Of a stretch of 64,000 nt of DNA, positions 1-8,800 are shown one piece after another. The stretch spans positions 21,454 to 85,453 of the forward strand of contig JAVBNL010000041.1 of assembly GCA_031551515.1 (NCBI GenBank), given 5' to 3'. Made by a program: the position numbers and the translations under genes. Within the stretch, counting starts at the first letter, position 1; every line of letters begins with the position of its first letter. Under the pieces are notes generated by a model. The model saw only the letters and a program-made list of their open reading frames with translations, made no database searches and had not been told where the DNA came from. The DNA is from FLUQ01 sp031551515. Lineage in GTDB: Bacteria; Desulfobacterota; Desulfovibrionia; Desulfovibrionales; Desulfovibrionaceae.

Positions 1-828
1 CGCGTCCGCGCCGGAAGACAGGGTCAGCACTATCTGGCTGAGGCGATAGCGCTGCGGACCTTTGGCATAGGCTTCGTCCACTTCCTGATCCGTAACTTTC
101 ATGGAAGGAGCCAGGGTTTTGGGGGTCACTTCCACAAAACGCAGGGCTGTTTTGGCCGGTTCCATGAACAAATTCTGGTTGGCGTCGTAATAGCCTTTCA
201 CGGCGTCATCGCCGATTTTTATGCCCGCGCGGTATTGGTCCAGGCTGAAGAGCACATAGGATATGGTTCTGCGCTCCATCTGAAAGGCAAAGCGGCGGCG
301 GGCCTCTTCCGGGCTGACGCTGGCGGCCATGACCACGTACGAGCGCATTTTTTCCATCAACAGGTCGCGGGCCATGTCCTGCTCGAACTTGACCACGGAC
401 TGGTTCTGCTGGGCCAGAACCTTTTCATAATGGGCGCGTGAAAACTGCCCTTTTTCGTCTTTAAAAGCCGGTATGGCGCTGATGACCTTGAGCAGTTCCA
501 GCGGGGTCACGGTGATGTTCAGGCGGGCGGCTTCCTGCTCCAGCATGGCGCGGGTGACCATCATCTGCAGCACCTGCGCGCGTATGCCCATGGCTTTCAG
601 GTCTTCTTCGCCGATGCCGGGCGACATGGCGCGCAGCTGTTCTATCTGCCGGTTCACCAGATCGCCGAATTCGTGCATCAGGATGGGCTTGCCGTTGACG
701 GTCGCGGCCACGCCGGCGGGGCTTTGATTATAGCTGCCCACACCCCAGAAAACAAAGACCAGAATGATAATGCCGAAGGCTAATTTTACGGCCCAGGACT
801 GGGCGCGTTGACGTATCAGATCAAGCAT
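1..828 (-). CDS. ppiD: PpiD-like periplasmic peptidyl-prolyl isomerase / chaperone, N-terminal part
   Basis: The visible 276 codons begin with a short basic N-terminus (MLDLIRQRAQSWAVK), one membrane anchor (about residues 16-35, rich in I/L/V/F, ending FWGVGSYNQ) and then a SurA/PpiD-type N-terminal chaperone domain containing VNGKPI and a LEQEAARL segment. This is the usual PpiD layout: an inner-membrane-anchored folding factor facing the periplasm. The parvulin domain would lie beyond the window edge, so the protein is truncated here by the window only. The start at 828 is supported by GGAGAG a few bases upstream. No reading-frame damage is seen. SurA is an alternative name, but the uncleaved anchor favours PpiD. 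Confidence 0.85.
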   Translation of the reverse strand, partial: MLDLIRQRAQSWAVKLAFGIIILVFVFWGVGSYNQSPAGVAATVNGKPILMHEFGDLVNRQIEQLRAMSPGIGEEDLKAMGIRAQVLQMMVTRAMLEQEAARLNITVTPLELLKVISAIPAFKDEKGQFSRAHYEKVLAQQNQSVVKFEQDMARDLLMEKMRSYVVMAASVSPEEARRRFAFQMERRTISYVLFSLDQYRAGIKIGDDAVKGYYDANQNLFMEPAKTALRFVEVTPKTLAPSMKVTDQEVDEAYAKGPQRYRLSQIVLTLSSGADA

Positions 829-933
829 GGACTCTCCGGTTGTTCAAAAAACATGAGTGCCCGACACACTAGAGGATGAAGGGGGCTTAGTCAACGGGAA
901 GAGCAGTCCCCGCACCCTCGCGTTTCGCAGGCG

Positions 934-965
934 GGCAACGCAAGTGCCCCGTCACTTGCGTTGCC
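934..965. repeat. Perfect 13-bp inverted repeat between ppiD and hicB
   Basis: Arms 934-946 (GGCAACGCAAGTG) and 953-965 are perfectly complementary with a 6-base loop. It sits in the divergent interval between ppiD and the hicB-like gene. There is no following T-run, so an operator or mRNA leader hairpin is as likely as a terminator. Confidence 0.45.
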
Positions 966-1006
966 ACGCCGTCTGCGTTACTTGGTAATGACGAGAGGTG
1001 GCAGAT

Positions 1007-1237
1007 ATGGATTTCATCCTTGACCTTGAGCAGGAAGAAGACGGCCGCTGGATAGCAGAAATACCGGAGTTGCCCGGCGTTCTGGCTTACGGCACGACTC
1101 CGGTCCAGGCCGGAGCGAAAGCCAAGGCATTGGCCTTGCGCGTGCTGGCGGAACGCATGGAAGAAGAAAGTTCCCTCCCTGACATTTCCGGCATTACCTT
1201 CACGGCACGCACGCATGACCACATGGCCGTCCGCTAA
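1007..1237 (+). CDS. hicB: HicB-like antitoxin (orphan)
   Basis: A 76-residue protein with the HicB partial RNase-H fold signature: an alternating start (FILDLEQEEDGRWIAEIPELPGV) followed by a helix with ALALRVLAERMEE. HicB proteins neutralise the HicA mRNA interferase and often repress their own operon. The ATG at 1007 is preferred over the in-frame GTG at 998 because GAGAGGTG at 993-1000 is then correctly spaced. Its 3' end overlaps the start of a hicA reading frame in the usual hicB-hicA arrangement, but that hicA is decayed, so this antitoxin appears to have lost its toxin. This short form lacks a C-terminal DNA-binding domain. Confidence 0.75.
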   Translation: MDFILDLEQEEDGRWIAEIPELPGVLAYGTTPVQAGAKAKALALRVLAERMEEESSLPDISGITFTARTHDHMAVR

Positions 1238-1317
1238 AGCCGCCCGTGTGCTGGCCGCGCTTCTGCATGCTCGCCCGGCTGGCGAAGCACAGCGGCCTGA
1301 AACCGAGCGATCTCTAA
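1215..1317 (+). pseudogene. hicA: Decayed hicA toxin (internal deletion and frameshift)
   Basis: The reading frame from ATG 1215 starts MTTWPSAKAARVLAALL, the usual N-terminus of HicA toxins partnered with this HicB type. The next residues are not HicA-like. In another frame, 1267-1317 encodes MLARLAKHSGLKPSDL followed by a stop, which matches the usual HicA C-terminal end. The middle of the protein, including the dsRNA-binding region with the catalytic GSH motif, is missing, and the two halves are out of frame by one base. The simplest reading is an internal deletion of roughly 35 codons. The toxin cannot be functional as written. Confidence 0.75.
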
Positions 1318-1336
1318 AGCAGTTGACGCACGAAAC

Positions 1337-1378
1337 AGCGCCGTTCCTGCGCCAACAGGAACGGCGCTCCTGCTTTTT
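1337..1378 (+). terminator. Rho-independent terminator after hicBA
   Basis: A 13-bp perfect stem (1337-1349 with 1356-1368, loop of 6) is followed by CCTGCTTTTT. It lies between the hicBA remnant and the end of the convergent sigma-54 regulator and could stop transcription from both sides. Confidence 0.75.
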
Positions 1379-1395
1379 GGTCTTTCCACTCCGCT

Positions 1396-2883
1396 CTATT
1401 CTATTTCCAGACCCTGAATGCGGTATTCGTTCAGCTTGTTGCGCAGGGTGCGCACGGAAATGCCCAAAAGGTCGGCCGCCTGGGTGCGGTTACCCTGGGT
1501 ATGCTCCAGACCTTTGATAATCATCAGCCGTTCCATCTCGTGCAGGGGAATGACCGCACCGCTGAACGAGGCCGCATCGGCGGCGGCCCCGGCCATACCG
1601 GCCGGGCCGGGCATCTGGCCGGCCATTTGGGCGGGCGCGCCGCCAAAGCCTTCTGCCGATGCGGCATCCGCGCCGGAGCCAGACTCGGCGGATGCCTCTT
1701 CGTCGGCGAACAGCGGCCAGGCGTCGGGGTCCAGCAGAAAATGGGCGGAGCTGATCGGTGCGCCGCCGCACAGCAACACGGCCCGCTCCATCAGGTTTTG
1801 CAGCTCGCGCACGTTGCCCGGCCAGTCATAGCCGGTCAGCCAGGCCACGGCTTCGTCGGAAAAGACGGCCGGGGGCAGGCGGTATTCTTTGGTATACATG
1901 TCGGCGAAAAACCGGGCCAGGGTCAGAATATCCCCGCCCCGCTCACGCAAAGACGGCAGGCGCAGGGGGATGACGTTCAGCCGGAAAAAAAGGTCCTGGC
2001 GAAACTTGCCGTCTTTGACCCAGCCCTCAAGGTCGCGGTTGGTGGTGGCCAGAATGCGCACGTCGACGGCCACGGTTTCCATGCCGCCCACCCGGTCCAC
2101 TTCGCCCTCTTGCAGCACGCGCAAAAGCTTGGCTTGCAGCCCCAGGTCCATCTCGGAAATTTCGTCCAGCAGCAAGGTGCCGCCGTCGGCCAGCTCGAAC
2201 TTGCCCAGTTTTCTGGCTATGGCCCCGGTGAACGCGCCCTTTTCATGGCCGAAAAGTTCGCTTTCCAAAAGATGCTCCGGCAGGGCCGCGCAGTTGACCG
2301 CGATAAAGGGCTTTTCCGCCCGGTCGCTTTCCGCGTGCAGATAGCGGGCGAACATTTCTTTGCCCGTGCCCGATTCGCCGGAAATGAGCACTGTGGCTTT
2401 CGATCTGGCCACCCGTTTGGCCAGCGCCAGCACGCGGGCGATGGCGGGGTTGTCGCCCACGATGCGCGGGCCTTTGATTTCAGGCTTTCTGCCGCCTAGC
2501 GTGCTGGGGGCGGGCACGGCCGGAACCTCTTTGCGCACCGGCACAACCGTCGCGATCTGCTCGAACAAAAGCGGCTCGACCCAATAGTCTTTGGCCCCCA
2601 GCTCCATCAGGCGCAGGGTTTCTTCCGGCCCCGGCTTGTCTGTAAAAATATAGACCGGCGGAAAGGCCGGATCATCCAGCCCCACGCTGAGCAAATCTTC
2701 CACCCGGTAGCCGGGCAAGGACGGGCGCGAAAAAATGGCGTTCACCGGCGCTTTGCGGATGAAAGAAGAGGCCCCTTTGAGGTTTTCGGCAATGCCCACT
2801 TCAAAACCGCCGTCCCGCAACTGCGGGAAAATGCGCGTTACCGACTGGGCCGGGGCGAGAAAAAGTATGCGCCGTACGGACAT
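1396..2883 (-). CDS. Sigma-54-dependent activator with degenerate receiver domain
   Basis: A 495-residue enhancer-binding protein. Residues ~1-115 form a receiver-like domain. The central AAA+ domain has Walker A GESGTGKE at 169-176, the sigma-54 contact loop GAFTGA at 216-221 and a LLDE Walker B. The C-terminus is a Fis-type helix-turn-helix (QAADLLGISVRTLRNKL). An Ala/Gly/Pro-rich linker (~395-445) separates the last two. The receiver lacks the phospho-acceptor Asp (the loop reads AIFSRPSLPGY), and the usual Lys-Pro near its end is VEPL, so phosphorylation is unlikely. The architecture resembles flagellar regulators such as FlrC/FleQ, but no flagellar gene is nearby. ATG 2883 is chosen over the TTG at 2919. 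Confidence 0.8.
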   Translation of the reverse strand: MSVRRILFLAPAQSVTRIFPQLRDGGFEVGIAENLKGASSFIRKAPVNAIFSRPSLPGYRVEDLLSVGLDDPAFPPVYIFTDKPGPEETLRLMELGAKDYWVEPLLFEQIATVVPVRKEVPAVPAPSTLGGRKPEIKGPRIVGDNPAIARVLALAKRVARSKATVLISGESGTGKEMFARYLHAESDRAEKPFIAVNCAALPEHLLESELFGHEKGAFTGAIARKLGKFELADGGTLLLDEISEMDLGLQAKLLRVLQEGEVDRVGGMETVAVDVRILATTNRDLEGWVKDGKFRQDLFFRLNVIPLRLPSLRERGGDILTLARFFADMYTKEYRLPPAVFSDEAVAWLTGYDWPGNVRELQNLMERAVLLCGGAPISSAHFLLDPDAWPLFADEEASAESGSGADAASAEGFGGAPAQMAGQMPGPAGMAGAAADAASFSGAVIPLHEMERLMIIKGLEHTQGNRTQAADLLGISVRTLRNKLNEYRIQGLEIE

Positions 2884-3058
2884 ACAACTGCTCTTACCCG
2901 TAACCGCGCGCTTTATCAACTAGATAGGCGAATAAATACCGGAAGGCGAAACCCCGGGAAAAGGTGTCGCCAAAAAATCGCACTTCATATACTGTCCCGC
3001 CGTTGTTGCTGATACGCAGCGCAGCCTACGGGTCCCGTGCTGAAAATGGCGGGAGAGA

Positions 3059-3074
3059 TGTGATCTGTGTCACG
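3059..3074. promoter_or_regulatory. CRP/FNR-family-like operator
   Basis: TGTGATCTGTGTCACG matches the TGTGA-N6-TCACA pattern with one deviation. It lies about 85 bp upstream of the M48 peptidase start. Desulfovibrio HcpR-type regulators use similar sites; which regulator binds here is inference. Confidence 0.4.
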
Positions 3075-3157
3075 GCAACGCTTTTTCGTTCGGTATAGAG
3101 TGCGGCGAACGTATATCTAACTTTGTTATGACGTATATATTTGATAAGGATTAACCT

Positions 3158-5326
3158 ATGAACGCCAAACTTGTACTGCTTATCGTGGCCCTGCCGCTGG
3201 TCTTTGCGCTGACCGGCGGCTGGCAGATGCACCGCGCCGGAAACGGCGAAACGGCCCAGCGCATCGCCAACCTGGAAAACGTCATCCAGAAAGTCAAAGA
3301 AATACAGGCACAGTCGGGCCCCACGGCCACCTTCCGCACCACCAGCGGCAAAACCTATGTCGCGTCCGTGGAATTGCCCAAAATGAACCGTGCTCTGGCC
3401 GACTTGCGCAACAGCCAGTCCTGGCAGAACATGGCCGGCAAGCCCGCGTACTGGATCGAAATTATTTTTGGCCTGAGCGGGGCCGTGATCGGCGGCCTGG
3501 GCCTTATGACCATACGCAACATGGGCCGCAAGGCGCTTTCTTCACGCGAGGCGTTGCTTGAGACCTTCCGTTCCGGCCAAAAGCTGCTGCCCTGGCTGGT
3601 GGGCTCCGTGGGCTTTTTAACGGCGACTGCTCTGGCCTGCTTCCTGATCTACGAGATGGTCAGCTACGCTTCCACCGGCCTGCGCGGCCGGGGCGACGCC
3701 AAACTGATGATGGCGGGCGTGGGGTTTGCGGGCTTTTTGCTGTTTTACAGCGGCAAACTGGTCTGGAACATTTTCAAAAGCTCCAAGGCCGTGTTCGAGC
3801 GCGACCCCATGCGTCTGTTGGGCCGCGCCGTCAGCGAAGAAGAAGCGCCCAAGGTCTGGGCTTTCGTACGCGAGGTGGCGCAAAAAGCCGGGGCCACGAT
3901 GCCCTCGGGCATCGTGCTGGGCCTGGATGAATGCTTTTTCGTCACCGAACACCCCGTCACTCTGGCCAGCGGCGGCCCCGTGCCCGCCGGGCGCATTCTG
4001 TACATGGGCCTGCCCTACATGGCCTTTATGACCCGCGCGGAAGCAGCCGCCGTTATCGGGCACGAACTGGGGCACTTCACCGGCGCGGATACCGAATACA
4101 GCCTGCAGTTCAGCCCCATTTACGCTTCCGCCGTGAACAACCTGCGCGCCGTGGCCACCACGGCGGATGCAGAAGACAGCAGCGTGGTGGGCTGGGTTTC
4201 GAAACCCGCCTTTTTGCTGGGCGAGTTCTTTCTCGATTCGTTCCACCTGGCCGTGCAGCACTGGAGCCGCATCCGCGAATTCGCGGCCGACGCCATGGGC
4301 GCATCCGTGGCCGGGAGCAAGGCCATTGCCCTTTCCTTGCTGCGCATCTCCGTTCTGGCTCCGAAAATAGACGAAATCCTGGCGGAGAACTGGAACAAGG
4401 GCGGCAAGCTCCCCGGCGGCGTGCTGGCCGGGGTGCAGGCACTGGTGCGCAAAGACGGCCTGGCCGACCCCAAAGAGCACCTGGAAGACGCCCAGTCTCA
4501 CCCCACGGACAGCCACCCGCCCGTGCGCGCGCGGCTTGAAGCCCTGGGCATCGAACCCAGCGACGAGCTGCTGGCGGAAGCCCGGAGCAACGAAGGCAGC
4601 ACCCTGCTTTATGAGTTGGGCCTGGCGGAAGCGGCAGTGCGCAGCAAAGAGTTCGCGGTGGAAGACGATGATGCCGCCGCCACGGCTCCCACCGGCGCCA
4701 CCAAAGCTTCCGCCCCGCTCTCCAAGGTGCTGGAAGACGAATTCTCGCAGATCGCCAAAGAAAATGCCGAAGGCATCACCGAAGAGCTGCGCGAAGCGGC
4801 CGCTCAAGGCGTTGAACCCAAGCCCTTCTTTGAAGGCGGCATTTTGCTGATCATTCTTATCGCCACGATCAGTTTCATTCCCATCGCCATCAGCATAGGC
4901 GGATTCGCCAAAAGCAGCTCCCTGCTCATTCCCATGGGCCTTGCCGCCGCCGGCCTGGCCGGGCTGGTTTGGTGCATGAAATTATACTCGCGGCGCAAAC
5001 AGCCCTTCCTGACCTTCACCAAAGAGGGGCTGCTGTTCGGCAACCTCACCACCGCCGTGCCCTGGACCGCCATTGATGATTACAACATCACGGTCAACAG
5101 CTATAACGGCGTCACCACGTCCGTCGAAATCACCGTCGACCTGGAAGACGGCTACGAGCCGCCCGCCTTTTCCGGCGGCCGGGTCAAGTACAAGGCCAAG
5201 AAAAACCTGCTTGTCTGCAGCGTCATGAATCTGCGCGGCAGCGTGAACGGGCAGTCGTTCAGCGACGATTTCGCGACGTATTGGCGCGGCGACTGCGCGC
5301 GGGCGCAACTGGCGAAAATGGAGTAA
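3158..5326 (+). CDS. M48-family membrane metalloprotease
   Basis: A 722-residue integral membrane protease. An N-terminal hydrophobic segment is followed by a periplasmic stretch and two or three further membrane spans (~100-215). The zinc-binding HELGH is at 302-306 and the third ligand Glu is at 374 in REFAAD, the standard M48 (HtpX/Ste24-like) arrangement. After the catalytic region come an acidic/Ala-rich linker (~505-560), two more membrane segments and a C-terminal beta-rich domain. It is about twice the length of HtpX. The family works in membrane protein quality control. The start has AAGGATTAACCT upstream. A CRP-like site lies in its leader, and the next gene follows 23 bases after its stop. 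Confidence 0.85.
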   Translation: MNAKLVLLIVALPLVFALTGGWQMHRAGNGETAQRIANLENVIQKVKEIQAQSGPTATFRTTSGKTYVASVELPKMNRALADLRNSQSWQNMAGKPAYWIEIIFGLSGAVIGGLGLMTIRNMGRKALSSREALLETFRSGQKLLPWLVGSVGFLTATALACFLIYEMVSYASTGLRGRGDAKLMMAGVGFAGFLLFYSGKLVWNIFKSSKAVFERDPMRLLGRAVSEEEAPKVWAFVREVAQKAGATMPSGIVLGLDECFFVTEHPVTLASGGPVPAGRILYMGLPYMAFMTRAEAAAVIGHELGHFTGADTEYSLQFSPIYASAVNNLRAVATTADAEDSSVVGWVSKPAFLLGEFFLDSFHLAVQHWSRIREFAADAMGASVAGSKAIALSLLRISVLAPKIDEILAENWNKGGKLPGGVLAGVQALVRKDGLADPKEHLEDAQSHPTDSHPPVRARLEALGIEPSDELLAEARSNEGSTLLYELGLAEAAVRSKEFAVEDDDAAATAPTGATKASAPLSKVLEDEFSQIAKENAEGITEELREAAAQGVEPKPFFEGGILLIILIATISFIPIAISIGGFAKSSSLLIPMGLAAAGLAGLVWCMKLYSRRKQPFLTFTKEGLLFGNLTTAVPWTAIDDYNITVNSYNGVTTSVEITVDLEDGYEPPAFSGGRVKYKAKKNLLVCSVMNLRGSVNGQSFSDDFATYWRGDCARAQLAKME

Positions 5327-5349
5327 CATCCGAAAATTGAGGCTTGACG

Positions 5350-5772
5350 ATGAAACGAATTGCATATCTTTTCCTGTTCCTGCTGCTGTCCGTATCCTTT
5401 GCCCAGGCGGCGGAACCGCCTCTGCGGCCCGAAGTCCTTGACGCGATCAAGGACGTAAAGGCAAACAAGGCCTTTTTGATCCGAGAATGGGGGAAGGAAC
5501 CCGAATACCTGAACGACCGCAGGCTTAGCGACGCCATGTGCCTGGCAGTGGAACGCCAGACCGAGGTAGTCATTGATTTTTGGGCCGAGGTTGAAACGGA
5601 CCCCATCCTGTTCTGCTACGGCCTGACCAGACGGGATAAGGCGACAACCCACGCGTGGGCCGGACGGGCTCTGGAAAAAATAGAGGCAATTTCCTTTCAG
5701 GATAAGAAACGCGAACAGATGCGAAAGAAATTCATCATCGGCGTCAAAGATATTCAGCAGCAAACCCGCTGA
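5350..5772 (+). CDS. Small secreted protein of unknown function
   Basis: A 140-residue product with a clear signal peptide (MKRIAYLFLFLLLSVSFAQA, cleavage after AQA). The mature part is mixed charged helix and strand with one Cys pair candidate (AMCLAVE and LFCYGL). I do not recognise a family. ATG 5350 is used because GAGG lies 7 bases upstream; the in-frame TTG at 5344 is less likely. It follows the M48 protease closely and probably shares its transcript, so it may act with it in the envelope, but nothing in the sequence proves this. Confidence 0.7.
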   Translation: MKRIAYLFLFLLLSVSFAQAAEPPLRPEVLDAIKDVKANKAFLIREWGKEPEYLNDRRLSDAMCLAVERQTEVVIDFWAEVETDPILFCYGLTRRDKATTHAWAGRALEKIEAISFQDKKREQMRKKFIIGVKDIQQQTR

Positions 5773-5805
5773 CCTGCGCAAACCAGATCAATCAGGGAAA
5801 TGAAT

Positions 5806-5849
5806 ATCCCCCGGCTATGCCTCCCATCGGGCGACCATAGCCGGGGGAT
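5806..5849. terminator. Convergent hairpin terminator
   Basis: A 14-bp perfect stem (5806-5819 with 5836-5849) with a 16-base loop lies between the end of the small secreted protein and the end of the macroglobulin gene. No strong T-run follows on either strand, so it may act as a bidirectional transcript end. Confidence 0.55.
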
Positions 5850-5855
5850 GGTGAT

Positions 5856-8800
5856 TTATCGCGCGGTGATCTTGATGGCTTCACCGGGCGCCCAGTTCTT
5901 GTGCTCCTCCAGATAGTAGGGATAGACCCTTGACGCCGGGGCCGTATAGCTCCCCGGCGCGCGGGCGATTAGCGGCAGCAGCAGCTCGGTGCTGGAGCCG
6001 CCCTTGAAGGCGCGCCAGTACAACACCAGTTCGCTTCCGCGTATTTCATAGGCGGCCATTTGCCCGGCGGCCACCATCTCTTTCAGGCGCTCGTGGCGCG
6101 GCTCCAGCCCGGCGGGCAGGCCGACGATGGCCAGCGGCATGGACACGTCTTCTTTCGGCGCGGCCACAGTCACCTTCAGGTCCACAAGCTCGCCCTCTTT
6201 GGTCTCTTTGGCCGACAAAGCTGTGGCAAGGGTCAGGGGGCATTCGGGGCTGCTCGCGGGCTGCGGCGTGTTGTAGCCGATTTCCAGGGCAAAGGGCATA
6301 TCCCCGCCGCCGGTCATGCGCAGCTCTATGCGGTGCTTACCCGGCGTGAGCGCGGCCGCGAAATCGGGCAGATCCAGCGCGCCCTGGCTCTTCTGGTCAA
6401 AGGACACGGCATGGCCGAAGGGCTTGCCGTCAATGACCAGTTGCGCGGAACCGGGCGCTTTGGGCTTGGCCCGGGCCGCGTCATAGGCGTTGATGGCTTT
6501 CAGGGCCAGGATGGTGGACTGGGTGGAACCGAAACGCCCGGCCTTGCAGCGCTCGAACAGCCAGGCCATGGCCCGTTCCACGTTGCCCGCGAACTCGTCG
6601 CCGCAGCGCAGCCAGGCCAGAACCCCGAGCGACGTGGTTTCGATAAGCAACGACTCCCCGCCGGACCGGGTGATGGATGCGACCGCGCCGGGCAGAGCGC
6701 CTGATGTATCCTGCGCTTTGGCCAGGGCTGATGCGGCTGTTTTCGCGGCATCCAGGTCTTTGGCCAGATAGAGGACGTTGGCGCCCAGCGCCAGCAGATA
6801 GGGGTCTTTGCTTTCCGCGGCCAGCTTTTTGGCGGCGGCTATTTCCGTTTTCAGGGCCTCTACCTTCTCGCCGGATTCCAGCAGGGTCCAGAGGATATAG
6901 ATGTTGGTCTGCGCGGGCGGGGCCGCGCCGAAGGAATCAAGGGCGCGGGGGTTGCGTTTGAAGCCCCCCTCGCCGTCGCGGCGCGAAAGCAGCCACTCGC
7001 GCGTGCGTTTCAGCATATCCTGATCCACGGGCATCAGCTTGCTCATCTCCGTAAACTGCATCACGCCATAGGCGGTCAGCGCTTCATGGGCCGGGTCGCC
7101 GCCGAACCACTCATAGCCCTTGCCCTTGGATTCAAAGCCGGTAAGACGTTTATAGCCCTGGTTCAGCAGGTCTGAAGCCCTCTTGATCTTTTCCGGCGCG
7201 ACCCCGGTGTGGCTGGTGAAGTACTGCTGGGCCATGACCAGGGGGTAGTTGGTGGAGCTGGACTGCTCAAAGCAGCCGTAAGGCTGGCGCAAGAGCGCAT
7301 TCAGGGCTTCTTCCATCCCCGCCAGTGGGGTAGGATAGATTTTGGCCGAAACCTTCATACTGCCGGGCAGCACGTCGGCGGCAATGGCAAACTCCCTGGC
7401 AAAGGGTTTTTCCGGCCCCAAGAGGCCCGACGTCGTCTGAAACACGGGGAACCCGCGCGGCAGAACGACAAGCGGCCGGGTGACGCTGTCGGCAAAGCCG
7501 CCCGCCGTGCCTTTCAATATCAGGCTGTACGCGCCCGCCGTTTCCGCCGACAGGGCCGCCACCAGGCGCGCGCGGGCGCCGGGGGCAAGAGTCGCCGGAG
7601 CCTTGGATGCGCTGACGGAAAGGCCCTTGCCTTCCACCAGCAGCGATACCGCATCCAGCGCCTTGCCGGAAGCGTTGATAAGCGCCACGGGCACTTCCGG
7701 CTTATCCCCGGCCACCAGCACGGGCGGCAACTTCGCTTCCACATAAAAAGGCTCGGTGGAACGCAAAGCGGCCGTTTGCGCGCCCAGCGCCCCGTTGTTG
7801 CCGAAACCGTCGGCCCGCACGCGGAAGGTGGTCACGCTGTCTGAAAGGCCGAAGCTCACTATCGCCTTGCCGTCGCGCGGGTTGGTGCGCAAGGCCGCGT
7901 TCCAATACAGGGTTTCGGTGAAATCCACGCGGTCGTTGGGCTTGCGGCCCTGCCGAACTTTGTGCGCATACTCGCGTATGGGGATATACACTTCCGACGC
8001 GGCAAAGCGTTTGTTCATGGCGCGCGGTTCTTCATCTTTGGCGACCCGCAAATCCTGATTCAAAGCCCGTTGCCGGGGAGGCTCCGCCTGCCGTTCGGCA
8101 GGACGTATCCCCACAGGCGCCGGAGGCGGCGCGGCCTTCATCTTCACTGCATCTTCCATCATGTCCATGCGCTCAAAAACCCTGCCGGGGCGAGCCGCAA
8201 CGGGCACGGGCGGCGGGGGGATACGCATGGCCAGGGCCCGGCGCACGCCGTCGGGGTCGGTCTTCACGGCCTCATCCAGGCGCGCCAGCACGAAACGCCG
8301 CCAGCCCTGGGTGCCCAGCAGCAGGTCCACGTCGCGGGCGGCGTTGGGGTTGCCCGCATCCAGATAGACCGTGGCGTCGGCCAGGTCTTTGACTTCGTTT
8401 TCAAGGTAGACCATGACCGGCAAAGACGGGGCCTGGTCGCGTTTCTCTACCATCTCCAGCACGGAATCGTCGGTAACGGCAAGGCCCACCACGGCCTCCA
8501 CCGCTTTGCCGCTTTCGTCTTTGGTTTCCACAGTGACGCGGGCCGTAGCGCCGGGCGCGAAAAAATCGCCGGTCGCCTTGCCGTCCGGGGTGACGCTTTC
8601 CACGGTCAGGCCGATGCGCAAGGCGAATTGCGGGCGGCGAAAAACGAGCCGCTCCGCCAGGGGCCGCCCGTCTTTATTCCAGACCGTGGCCATCAGCACG
8701 CCCTCTTCGTCGGCGGGTTTGAGCGAAACGTTGTTCTCGCCCGCTTGCAACTCGCTTTCCGCCAACAGCTTTTCCCGGTGATACAGAGTGACGCGGGCGG

